A stretch of DNA of 43,927 nucleotides from an uncultured Oscillospiraceae bacterium (GTDB lineage Bacteria; Bacillota; Clostridia; Oscillospirales; Oscillospiraceae), in the NCBI GenBank assembly GCA_934565415.1, contig CAKTHQ010000017.1, positions 1 to 43,927 on the forward strand, written 5' to 3'. The notes below the pieces were generated by a model, which was given only the letters and a program-made list of their open reading frames with translations, was not told the DNA's origin and did not search any database. Every line of letters begins with the position of its first letter. Position 1 is the stretch's first letter. A program made the translations under genes and the position numbers. Positions 6,865 through 12,695 of this stretch are shown piece after piece.

Positions 6865-6882
6865 TTGAATATTAAGAATCAA
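6865..6882. repeat. TTGAAT-type dyad, copy 6
   Basis: This is the same 18 bases as copy 4, TTGAATATTAAGAATCAA. It overlaps the stop codon of the minus-strand 38-residue gene. Confidence 0.55.
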
Positions 6883-6995
6883 ATATGGAAGCACAGATAC
6901 CACAGGCCAAGAATCAGAGCAGCACCGGCAACGATCACCGCCGCATCCACGGCAGCATCCTGGAGCCAGGCACGAAGTTTTTCTTTATCAACCAT
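6879..6995 (-). CDS. Small single-span membrane protein, element 1 right end
   Basis: This 38-residue protein starts at ATG 6995 behind TGAGG. It has a charged, amphipathic N-terminus (VDKEKLRAWLQDAAVDA) and one membrane helix (AAVIVAGAALILGLWYLCF). Size and layout resemble minor coat proteins of filamentous phages, but it lies apart from the structural operon, next to the attachment site. A longer upstream frame exists but lacks a ribosome binding site and would cross the divergent promoter at 7008. Confidence 0.5.
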   Translation of the reverse strand: MVDKEKLRAWLQDAAVDAAVIVAGAALILGLWYLCFHI

Positions 6996-7007
6996 TACAA
7001 ACCTCAT

Positions 7008-7036
7008 TTGACAAACAACGGCGGCAATGCTAAAAT
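7008..7036 (+). promoter_or_regulatory. Strong outward promoter at the right end of element 1
   Basis: TTGACA (7008-7013), a 17-bp spacer and TAAAAT (7031-7036) point toward the attachment site and into element 2. Downstream is a 19-nt sequence, AAATCTTTAGAAAGGAAAA (7048-7066), also found after the equivalent promoter of element 2. No convincing gene follows, apart from a possible 31-codon frame ending at 7130. Confidence 0.7.
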
Positions 7037-7123
7037 GAGTTGTACCAAAATCTTTAGAAAGGAAAAGGAAAATCAAGTTGTTTTAGGTGCAAAACCTGCC
7101 AGAGGGGAGCCGTTGAAACTGGC

Positions 7124-7158
7124 AAAGTGAACGCAACAAAATACTCCGTTTGTTGCAT
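7124..7158. other. Hybrid dif-like attachment site between elements 1 and 2
   Basis: The 20 bases AAAGTGAACGCAACAAAATA (7124-7143) recur at 14554-14573. The core has the 11-6-11 layout: ACGCAACAAAA (7131-7141), TACTCC, GTTTGTTGCAT (7148-7158). The right arm differs at two places from the perfect site at 14561-14588, and the centre is different, as expected if it comes from the phage attachment site rather than the chromosome. Confidence 0.75.
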
Positions 7159-7179
7159 TGTCTACATCATTAAGAAAAC

Positions 7180-7262
7180 AAACCGCTGTCTCACCCGAAC
7201 AGCCGGAGAGGGAACCCCCGCCCCCTTCCTCCGGCTATCCAGGTGGACAGCGGCCTTTTCTT
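7180..7262. terminator. Large terminator hairpin after the element 2 coat gene
   Basis: CCGCTGTC and GACAGCGG form the outer arm and AGCCGGAG/CTCCGGCT an inner arm, with T-rich sequence on the right flank and A-rich sequence on the left. It can end the minus-strand coat transcript and may also stop readthrough from the plus-strand promoter at 7008. Confidence 0.7.
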
Positions 7263-7285
7263 GCTTCTTACGAAATGTAGTTAGC

Positions 7286-7480
7286 TTAACCGTGAGTAAA
7301 GTTACGGAAAAGCCGCCAGCCCAGGGTGACAACCAGGATGGCACCAGCAACGGACAGAGCCGTAGGCAGCACAGAGCTGATAGCGGACAGCATATTATTT
7401 GCTGTGGTGGACATAGCTCCAGCCAGCGCAGTGGTAACAGCATCAGAAGAAACAGCAGCATCCAAAACTACAGAAGGCAT
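7286..7480 (-). CDS. Major coat protein (pVIII-like), element 2
   Basis: This 64-residue protein has a Ser/Thr/Ala-rich N-terminal half (MPSVVLDAAVSSDAVTTALA). One membrane helix lies near residues 37-55 (LPTALSVAGAILVVTLGW), followed by a short basic tail (RLFRNFTHG). AAAGGAG precedes the start at 7480. It is the last gene before a strong terminator, an arrangement that suits high expression. The size and helix-plus-basic-end layout match filamentous phage major coat proteins. Confidence 0.8.
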   Translation of the reverse strand: MPSVVLDAAVSSDAVTTALAGAMSTTANNMLSAISSVLPTALSVAGAILVVTLGWRLFRNFTHG

Positions 7481-7494
7481 ATTGAACTCCTTTC

Positions 7495-7614
7495 TTACCA
7501 GCTTGAAACCCAGCGGGCAAAAGCCAGTATAATTTTATTTATCATGTCCGCAGCCACGCCGATGAAGAGGCCTAGCGCAAAACCTGATAACAAAATGGAA
7601 AAATCAAGTACCAT
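7495..7614 (-). CDS. Small single-span membrane protein (pVII/pIX-like), element 2
   Basis: This 39-residue protein, starting at ATG 7614, overlaps the end of the acidic membrane protein gene by 11 bp and ends 14 bp before the coat gene start. One membrane helix fills most of it (FSILLSGFALGLFIGVAADM). Its place between two structural genes suggests a minor tip protein, comparable to the 36-residue protein of element 1. Confidence 0.65.
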   Translation of the reverse strand: MVLDFSILLSGFALGLFIGVAADMINKIILAFARWVSSW

Positions 7615-8014
7615 AACGACCTCGCAGCAGAAAGATTCCAACCAAAGTCCCGCAAATCAGGAAAGAACCGTAAAGGACAGAATGAACAATAGCACTGGTA
7701 GAATCTTCAATAATAGGCTGGTATACAGGAACGGTAGGTACAGGCAACGTAGAAGGTTCCGTGGGATCGTCGGAAGGATCAACGCCATCAAAGGAATCTG
7801 ATGGTTCTTCCTGGTCAATGGAATCGTCTGTCTCTGGCGGGGCCTCGGTCTCCTCGGTGGCCTCAGCATCTTCTATGAACTCCGTAGTTGGAAGATCGGA
7901 TGGATCCATCTGATCGGGCACATCAGCAGCAACGTGGAAAGGGAAGAGTAAAAACAAAGCCAGAAAAATGAGGAACCAAGACTCAAGACTCATTATCATC
8001 ACCCATAAAAGCAA
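7604..8014 (-). CDS. Secreted acidic low-complexity membrane protein, element 2
   Basis: This 136-residue protein has a signal peptide (about residues 1-30, ending FHVAA). An acidic stretch rich in E, D, P and T follows (around 36-95, TEFIEDAEATEETEAPPETD), then a membrane helix near 108-128 and a short basic tail. It has the same architecture as the element 1 protein at 2813-3352 but little sequence identity beyond composition. This points to a conserved structural role of the acidic exposed stalk in this phage group, not yet named. Confidence 0.7.
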   Translation of the reverse strand: MLLWVMIMSLESWFLIFLALFLLFPFHVAADVPDQMDPSDLPTTEFIEDAEATEETEAPPETDDSIDQEEPSDSFDGVDPSDDPTEPSTLPVPTVPVYQPIIEDSTSAIVHSVLYGSFLICGTLVGIFLLRGRYGT

Positions 8015-8213
8015 TCCTTAGCATAGAACCACCAAGTTGAGAAGTAACCCGGTAAAGCAAATCATAATCGTTGAAATATACGGCATCATCAAGAGATAAA
8101 CTCCAATTCTCATCTATTAGCTTTCCAGAAATTTCAAAATGCCCTGAGAAATAACAGGTAACAAACTTGTGCTGATCGTACAACCAGTACGGACTACAAA
8201 TAACAAACGGCAT
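7983..8213 (-). CDS. Hypothetical protein downstream of Rep, element 2
   Basis: This 76-residue protein starts at ATG 8213 behind AGGGGGG. The start lies just after the rep stop at 8227, and the 3' end overlaps the start of the next gene by about 30 bp. It has a beta-rich, aromatic N-terminal part (PFVICSPYWLYDQHKFVTCY) and no signal peptide or membrane helix. It may be a small DNA-binding or regulatory protein co-expressed with Rep, but no family is recognised. Element 1 has no equivalent. Confidence 0.6.
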   Translation of the reverse strand: MPFVICSPYWLYDQHKFVTCYFSGHFEISGKLIDENWSLSLDDAVYFNDYDLLYRVTSQLGGSMLRIAFMGDDNES

Positions 8214-8226
8214 ATCATTGACCCCC

Positions 8227-9153
8227 CTACAGCTCATCCAACTGCTTCTTCAGCTTCTCATACTCCCGCTTCAGACGCTCATATTTTGGGGACGGCCGAA
8301 TAGACCGTTGCCCAAGCTCCCGAATAAGATCGGCAACGCCGAATATCTTCAGGTAACAGTCAAGAGCATTTCCAACCTGGTTAATGATGAAATTAGAAAG
8401 ATGCATCAGGTCATAGTCAACGCCAGGAGCGGACCAACAGCGGATAGACTGCATCTTGTTGGTGAAAGTCGCCCAATAGGGGGTCATAGGCCAACGGGAC
8501 ATATTTTGCCCATCAGCAGGTTCAACATAGCGGAGATAGTTATTGAGGACACCGCAGGCATGAAAGCCAAGAGGTTCGATCCTGGACATAGCCTGTAAAA
8601 AGCCGGTTGCGATCTCGTCACGCATCTGCATTTCTACACGGATCCAATGACCATCTACCTGCTTTTCAGCTGCCTTGTCATAGATACGAATCAGCATATT
8701 GGATTGCTGAGAGCCGTGATAGATCGTGCAGCCATCAGAGCCGTACTGAACCATCCACTTCCGGGACTTACTTACATAATTGTGTAGATCGGTATCATCC
8801 CGCAGCAAGTCAATATCAAGAAGCCCGGAATGATCATCCATAGCCACATCCAGGCGGCTAATGTTGTAATCATCGTTCAGAATGATGCTGAATAGATCAT
8901 CCCAGGAAATGGAAGAATAGGTTTCAAAGGTCCGGCAGCCTTTACCGGACATATCCACGCAGATACCCATATCTTCACGGCCATCTGACAGGATAGAAAT
9001 TCCTTCCCAGGTCATCATAGACTTGTAGCCGTTCCGGCCACGGGGAAGCTCTTCAAATGTGACGGATTCAAGCCCCAGAAGGGAGATGAGGGAGCTGATT
9101 CCGTCACATTTTGAAGAAAATGTGAGCCAGTCAAAGAGAATGCAATTTTCCAT
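8227..9153 (-). CDS. rep: Rolling-circle initiator, Rep_trans family
   Basis: This 308-residue protein of the Rep_trans (replication initiation factor) family is related to pT181 RepC and ICEBs1 NicK relaxases. Characteristic features are an N-terminal DWLTFSSK motif, a central acidic patch (NISRLDVAMDDHSG), the YHGSQQSNMLIRIYDKAAE segment with its YDK core, and an RVEMQMRD motif. A charged coiled tail (KYERLKREYEKLKKQLDEL) ends the protein. The start at 9153 follows AGGGGGGTAAC. A matching origin hairpin lies 27-51 bp upstream. It should nick the phage genome and drive rolling-circle replication. Confidence 0.85.
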   Translation of the reverse strand: MENCILFDWLTFSSKCDGISSLISLLGLESVTFEELPRGRNGYKSMMTWEGISILSDGREDMGICVDMSGKGCRTFETYSSISWDDLFSIILNDDYNISRLDVAMDDHSGLLDIDLLRDDTDLHNYVSKSRKWMVQYGSDGCTIYHGSQQSNMLIRIYDKAAEKQVDGHWIRVEMQMRDEIATGFLQAMSRIEPLGFHACGVLNNYLRYVEPADGQNMSRWPMTPYWATFTNKMQSIRCWSAPGVDYDLMHLSNFIINQVGNALDCYLKIFGVADLIRELGQRSIRPSPKYERLKREYEKLKKQLDEL

Positions 9154-9162
9154 CTAAAAGTT

Positions 9163-9232
9163 ACCCCCCTGTAAATTGTACCCCCCTGTTAGTGGGAGGG
9201 GGGTCACCGGAACACCAACCCAAATGTTCCGG
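9163..9232. promoter_or_regulatory. Predicted double-strand origin (dso), element 2
   Basis: The 9180-9204 segment is a hairpin with ACCCCCC and GGGGGGT arms; on the minus strand the loop side reads CCCACTAACA before GGGGGGT. This closely resembles, from memory, the oriT/origin hairpin of ICEBs1 that NicK nicks (C-run, CTAACA, G-run). A partial copy of the C-run (ACCCCCCTGT) lies at 9163. A second hairpin, CCGGAACA/TGTTCCGG, follows at 9207-9232. It sits directly upstream of the Rep_trans gene. Confidence 0.75.
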
Positions 9233-9286
9233 CAACCACTTATTTTTTACATTGGGGTACGCCTCCCGGCCAGCCCAGTAAAATGG

Positions 9287-9511
9287 TTAATCCGATACAA
9301 ATCGTTTGAGGTCTCCAAAGGCTATCATGACTTCCGTCATCTGCGTTCGGAGCTGCTGCTGCATCACCAGGATGCGCTTCATATCGGATTCGATTGTTTC
9401 CAGCCGGTCAGAGGCCTCCAGGAGGTCCACCAGCTGGGAGTAAGGTATCAACACTTGAGGATCCAAAGGAGCCTTTACAGGTCCCTGGATCCGTTTTGGA
9501 CGGGCCATCAT
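9287..9511 (-). CDS. Small coiled-coil protein, element 2
   Basis: This 74-residue protein starts on the stop codon of the upstream gene (TGATG overlap). The N-terminus is basic (MMARPKRIQGPVKA). A helical heptad-like region follows (LVDLLEASDRLETIESDMKR), and the C-terminal AFGDLKR resembles the QFGDIKR of the element 1 protein at 4149-4346. The two are likely homologous accessory replication proteins. Confidence 0.65.
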   Translation of the reverse strand: MMARPKRIQGPVKAPLDPQVLIPYSQLVDLLEASDRLETIESDMKRILVMQQQLRTQMTEVMIAFGDLKRFVSD

Positions 9512-9750
9512 CAGCCGTCGATTTCGGCGTAGCCCATGAGACGGCCCTTCTGATTGAAGCGCAGGTCATAGAGCTGCTTCAGCTTCGGCCGGAAGTCGGG
9601 GAACTTATCGGAGGAGAAGAAGATCTTGCTCGCTTCAACGCCTTCCAGGCCGTCCTGGGGTTCGTGATTCAGGATAAAGCAGGAATACCCCTGAACTTTC
9701 CCGTCGTTTGTGGTCATGTCTACGAACCTGTAGCCAACGATTTCAAACAT
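9511..9750 (-). CDS. Probable ssDNA-binding protein (gpV-like), element 2
   Basis: This 79-residue protein is first in the element 2 operon, with AAGGAGG before ATG 9750. It has a beta-rich pattern (MFEIVGYRFVDMTTNDGKVQ, YSCFILNHEP) compatible with an OB-fold. The strong promoter and operator upstream would give high, repressor-controlled expression, as expected for a genome-coating protein. Assignment is by position and size. Confidence 0.6.
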   Translation of the reverse strand: MFEIVGYRFVDMTTNDGKVQGYSCFILNHEPQDGLEGVEASKIFFSSDKFPDFRPKLKQLYDLRFNQKGRLMGYAEIDG

Positions 9751-9777
9751 GGTTATGTACCTCCTTGTTAAAGCATG

Positions 9778-9864
9778 TATTCAATAATTGAATATATAGA
9801 ATAATAACATTTCATGAACTCCATGTCAATATTCAGTTTTTGAATTAGGTGACGAAATTCAAAA
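9778..9864. promoter_or_regulatory. Divergent operator region of element 2
   Basis: TATTCAATAATTGAATA (9778-9794) is a near-perfect palindrome between the minus-strand -10 and the ssDNA-binding gene. Further TTGAAT/ATTCAA half sites occur around 9829-9864. They lie between the divergent operon and the XRE gene and are the probable binding sites of the XRE repressor. Confidence 0.65.
9801..9829 (-). promoter_or_regulatory. Predicted promoter of the element 2 replication operon
   Basis: On the minus strand, TTGACA (9829-9824), a 17-bp spacer and TATTAT (9806-9801) form a near-consensus promoter, with the TATTCAA/TTGAATA palindrome immediately downstream. Repressor binding there would block transcription start. 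Confidence 0.75.
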
Positions 9865-9891
9865 ATGTAATATAAGAAAGAGGTGTTTGAA

Positions 9892-10125
9892 ATGTATAAG
9901 GAAGTATTTCAAATAAGAATCAAACAGATACGTCAGGAACTTGGACTAACACAAAATCAAGTATCAAAGGAAACAGAAATAGACCAAAGTAGAATTAGCA
10001 AATATGAATCAGGAGAATTACAGCCAGACCTAGAAAAGCTCGGAAAATTAGCAAACTATTACGAGGTATCTATTGATTGGTTGCTTGGAAATCCATATGG
10101 AGGGCGCACAGGAAAAGATGATTGA
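9892..10125 (+). CDS. XRE-family repressor
   Basis: This 77-residue protein is a single helix-turn-helix domain of the XRE/Cro-CI type: RIKQIRQELGLTQNQVSKET, then ISKYESGELQPDLEKLGKLA and SIDWLLGN. ATG 9892 is chosen over an upstream GTG because AAAGAGGTG gives good spacing. It is transcribed away from the replication operon and probably represses it through the TTGAAT-type palindrome nearby. It is the functional counterpart of the ribbon-helix-helix regulator in element 1. Confidence 0.85.
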   Translation: MYKEVFQIRIKQIRQELGLTQNQVSKETEIDQSRISKYESGELQPDLEKLGKLANYYEVSIDWLLGNPYGGRTGKDD

Positions 10126-10255
10126 ATTTACTAAAACAATAAGTCCGTTCATTGAATTTTTTAAGTGGGCAATATATGTGTGTGGAGGCTTTAGAATAAT
10201 AGCTCTTTTTGCAGAAAACAAAAAGGAACAAAGGCGGAAATGGAGAAAACACTAA
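10118..10255 (+). CDS. Small membrane peptide coupled to the repressor
   Basis: This is a 45-residue frame starting at ATG 10118, which overlaps the repressor stop, with AGGAAAAG upstream. A hydrophobic helix (EFFKWAIYVCGGFRIIALFA) is followed by a basic tail (ENKKEQRRKWRKH). Its base composition matches the AT-rich repressor gene. Translational coupling supports it being real; the role is unknown, with superinfection control a guess. Confidence 0.5.
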   Translation: MIEFTKTISPFIEFFKWAIYVCGGFRIIALFAENKKEQRRKWRKH

Positions 10256-10335
10256 TGGATGAGATTATAGCGTGGACTTCTATAATAATTCTAATAGGGT
10301 TCTTCGGCGGAATCATCAAAAACTCTATTAAGTAA
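10255..10335 (+). CDS. Very small membrane peptide
   Basis: This 26-residue frame starts on the previous stop codon (TAATG). It is almost entirely one membrane helix (IAWTSIIILIGFFGGIIKNS). The two consecutive stop-start overlaps suggest a repressor-peptide-peptide operon. Its shortness limits confidence. Confidence 0.4.
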   Translation: MDEIIAWTSIIILIGFFGGIIKNSIK

Positions 10336-10354
10336 CATCGGATCCTTCCGGAGC

Positions 10355-10461
10355 TGCCCACAGGTTTGCCCACAGGCTACGCCTGCCAGTTGCCCACAAT
10401 TTTTTTCACACCACAAGGGCATGAAAAAAACTATGGACAACTTTGGACAAACCTATGGACA
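10355..10461. repeat. Short iteron-like repeats after the repressor operon
   Basis: TGCCCACA occurs at 10355, 10367 and 10391 (12- and 24-bp spacing), then TGGACA at 10434, 10444 and 10456. The spacing near one helical turn suggests protein-binding sites, perhaps for replication. No gene is seen here. Confidence 0.45.
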
Positions 10462-10536
10462 GCTCCTACCTGGTTCTCACATGGACTGAACCCCCCGCCT
10501 CTAACTTGCAAAAAAACAGAGCTGGTAAAACCCCCT

Positions 10537-10566
10537 GCTATCCTGATTGATAGATAGCTTTTTTTT
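10537..10566 (+). terminator. Probable terminator of the repressor operon
   Basis: GCTATC (10537-10542) pairs with GATAGC (10553-10558), followed by eight T residues. Confidence 0.55.
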
Positions 10567-10569
10567 ATT

Positions 10570-11590
10570 TTTTGGGGAACGGCTGCCAGGATACACGGCA
10601 GCACATAGTTCCAAGTCACAACATACCGTAGCGCAGCCCTGGCGCTGTAAAGCTCTCCTCTCCAGTCAAGGCCAGAAGGGGAGCGCTTTTGTTCTGTCTT
10701 TTTTTGTGGGCGCATAAAGAGGAAATGAAAAACTGTCCTTCTTCCGAAAGGCTGCATGGTAAAGGGCGACTATTGACGCTGCACGCAAAATTTCATCCGG
10801 TCACCAAAGAAACTATATCTCCCTGATGAATGTCCATCAGATTTCCGACACAGTGTCTTTCGACATCCGGACACCAGTCTTTCATCTAAACACCCTTTTG
10901 GGGGTTATTTTTTATTTTGGGGTGGTTCTGGGTATTTATCTGAAAGACAGCTGTCCGTCTGACTTCCGACGCTATGTCTTTCAGCTGCTGGACACTCATC
11001 CTGTAGACACAGTTCCTTCGGTGCCTTCCTGAAATTTTGCGTGTTGGGGCGCAAACAAGAAGACAGAGCGGAAGACCAGGACACAAGAAACATCATTTCC
11101 TCCGTTCCAGCTGGAGCTGCTGCCCACCGGAGTAGAAAAAAGCCAGGACTTAGAGTAACAGCATCCCTACCGGCATCCGCTGCGGAGTGATCTATCACCG
11201 GTAGCGCCAGGGCTGCGCTTTCAGCTGTAACCGTTATGACCCAAGTTTCACCATGTCCCCAGCTGGGGCCGGGGGCCGACTTTGACAGAGGGCGATCTGA
11301 GGCAGGCAAAAGCCTAGGGAGCTACTCGCCTGTAGTGCATTCATTCAGTGGAAGCTTGCCGGCGGGGCGGGGAAGATGCCTTTGGTGCAAGCGTCCCGAT
11401 CGTGAGATTGTACATTCAGTGGCAGCCTGTACACGTTCCATCTCCGATATTGAAACCTGGACCCTGGCAGAAAAACAGCAACCTGCACAAAGATTGCCAG
11501 GACAAAAGCCCAAAATAGCGATGGCAGCGGCGTAGATCAAGCGTGGATCGGGGCCGCTGCCGTGTAGGTGTTTTGTGGAAAATAGACAAA
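10570..11590. other. Noncoding region with nested long-range inverted repeats, element 2
   Basis: About 1 kb contains no convincing gene. Perfect inverted repeats are nested: AGCGCAGCCCTGGCGCT (10630-10646) with 11203-11219; GAGGAAATGA (10719-10728) with 11093-11102; CACGCAAAATTTCA (10782-10795) with 11030-11043. Inside lie two 45-bp imperfect direct repeats (10831-10875 and 10952-10996, 33 of 45 identical), the second crossed by a 10-bp hairpin arm pair (10940-10949/10975-10984). The region would fold on itself as ssDNA and is the candidate packaging signal or complementary-strand origin of element 2. No strong structure was noted from 11220 to 11590. Confidence 0.65.
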
Positions 11591-12448
11591 TCAGAGTTTC
11601 CAACCCAACTCGTTCCGCCCATCAGATGACCGGTATTCTGTTAGCAGATATTTACCGGCACCGGAATAGATCAACCAGCGGCCAAGGCGCACGGTGCGCA
11701 CCGGTTCACGGAGCCGCTTCATGACCTGTTTCCAGCGGGCAGACAAAACCAGGCTTAAACGCTGCCGATCAGGCAGGGCCAGGGCCGTAGATTCCGGCTT
11801 TTGTCCACCGGCGGAAGACTCGCCGTCGGGCATTGCAGCCGGTTGAGCCTGAGTATCCCCGAAGATACCAAAGGTATCGTAGATGGAATAATAATACTTC
11901 CGTGCGTGCACGAAGTCACTGGAAATCTTCAGCTTCAGGGGATACCACATCTGCACGACAACGAACGTATTACCGCCAAAGAGCAGCGAGAAGATTTTAC
12001 CGCCGAAGCCGTAGTTACTTAGTTTCCGGTGCAAGTACTCATACTCAATCAGTCCTCTGATCTGACGGTCAATCATACGATCGAACTGGGCAATCAAGGT
12101 AATATCGTACCCATAGTGACGATGCAGCGAGAAGAATTGGAGCCAGTCCTTCCGGTCCTTCTGCTGCCAGTCCCTGGAGTTAAATATCAGCTGACACTCA
12201 TCAATCACCAGCAGGATAGCCCCTTCCTTGACACGCTTCCCCTTGAAAAAATCCTGGGAGAACTCAATCAAAAATTTAGGGGTCAGCTCATGGTTTGGCT
12301 TGTAAGTGTAGTTTGCTTTCTTAAAGCGGGAGAGGTCAACAGGGAAGTTGCCGATCACAGGCTTACCGAAGCGGGAGCGGTTGATAACATCCTTGGCGTT
12401 ATGTAAGGACTTCCCGCTGCCAGGGGTTCCAGAATACAGTCTAATCAT
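11591..12448 (-). CDS. Zot-type phage assembly ATPase, element 2
   Basis: This 285-residue protein starts at ATG 12448. A Walker A motif lies right at the N-terminus (SGTPGSGKSLHNA, residues 6-14) and a Walker B-like LLVIDECQL near residue 81, followed by the HRHYGYDITLIAQ sensor segment typical of Zot/pI ATPases. No clear membrane helix is seen after the ATPase domain, which is unusual: classical Zot proteins have one. The adjacent 77-residue membrane protein may supply anchoring. The C-terminal third is low in similarity and rich in Arg. It probably powers virion extrusion. Confidence 0.8.
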   Translation of the reverse strand: MIRLYSGTPGSGKSLHNAKDVINRSRFGKPVIGNFPVDLSRFKKANYTYKPNHELTPKFLIEFSQDFFKGKRVKEGAILLVIDECQLIFNSRDWQQKDRKDWLQFFSLHRHYGYDITLIAQFDRMIDRQIRGLIEYEYLHRKLSNYGFGGKIFSLLFGGNTFVVVQMWYPLKLKISSDFVHARKYYYSIYDTFGIFGDTQAQPAAMPDGESSAGGQKPESTALALPDRQRLSLVLSARWKQVMKRLREPVRTVRLGRWLIYSGAGKYLLTEYRSSDGRNELGWKL

Positions 12449-12449
12449 A

Positions 12450-12683
12450 TCATTCCACCATATTGAGCCAACGCAGAATAGCTGAATAAATGTAATAGGT
12501 CGCAATAGCCGACACCCAGGCAGCAGTGATTCCGAGAACGGTCTTCATCGGGATAAACCAGTTAATATACCCCAAATAGGGGACACTGCTTAAATAATCA
12601 ATCCAGTTGCGGAAAGGGGAGAGGGGAAGCAGCTGCATGAGCTTAGGAACAAAATTTGACCACATAGATTGCAAAACATCCAT
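12450..12683 (-). CDS. Small membrane protein between adsorption protein and Zot, element 2
   Basis: This 77-residue protein has an amphipathic first half (WSNFVPKLMQLLPLSPFRNW) and a membrane helix near residues 48-70 (VLGITAAWVSAIATYYIYSA). It ends one base before the Zot start and begins 12 bp after the adsorption gene stop, so all three are one operon. By position it is the pVI-like partner of the adsorption protein, as is the protein at 326-574 in element 1. Confidence 0.65.
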   Translation of the reverse strand: MDVLQSMWSNFVPKLMQLLPLSPFRNWIDYLSSVPYLGYINWFIPMKTVLGITAAWVSAIATYYIYSAILRWLNMVE

Positions 12684-12695
12684 TAAAACACCCCA

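Larger units (their letters stand above)
1..7141. mobile_element. Inovirus-like prophage, element 1 (left end outside window)
   Basis: This is an integrated filamentous phage. Minus-strand genes run in typical inovirus order: ssDNA-binding-like protein, rolling-circle initiator, small single-span coat protein, large secreted adsorption protein, Zot-type ATPase. A divergent plus-strand module carries a ribbon-helix-helix regulator, a membrane protein, a folded noncoding region and a SprT-like protease. Its right end is the dif-like half site at 7124-7143, where element 2 begins. No integrase gene is seen in the visible part. The left end, with the rest of the Zot gene, lies outside the window, so full length is unknown; about 7.1 kb is visible. 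Confidence 0.85.

Noticed and set aside
6805..7011. A 68-codon plus-strand frame after the 45-residue gene
   Set aside because: It runs through a strong terminator hairpin with a T run and overlaps the opposite-strand membrane peptide.
7162..7461. A 99-codon minus-strand frame over the coat gene
   Set aside because: It is an alternative frame of the coat protein and includes the terminator hairpin; the 64-residue frame has the coat layout and a ribosome binding site.
10826..11032. A 68-codon plus-strand frame in the element 2 noncoding region
   Set aside because: It lies entirely across the direct and inverted repeats, has no ribosome binding site and no protein-like features beyond one hydrophobic patch; the repeats explain it better.
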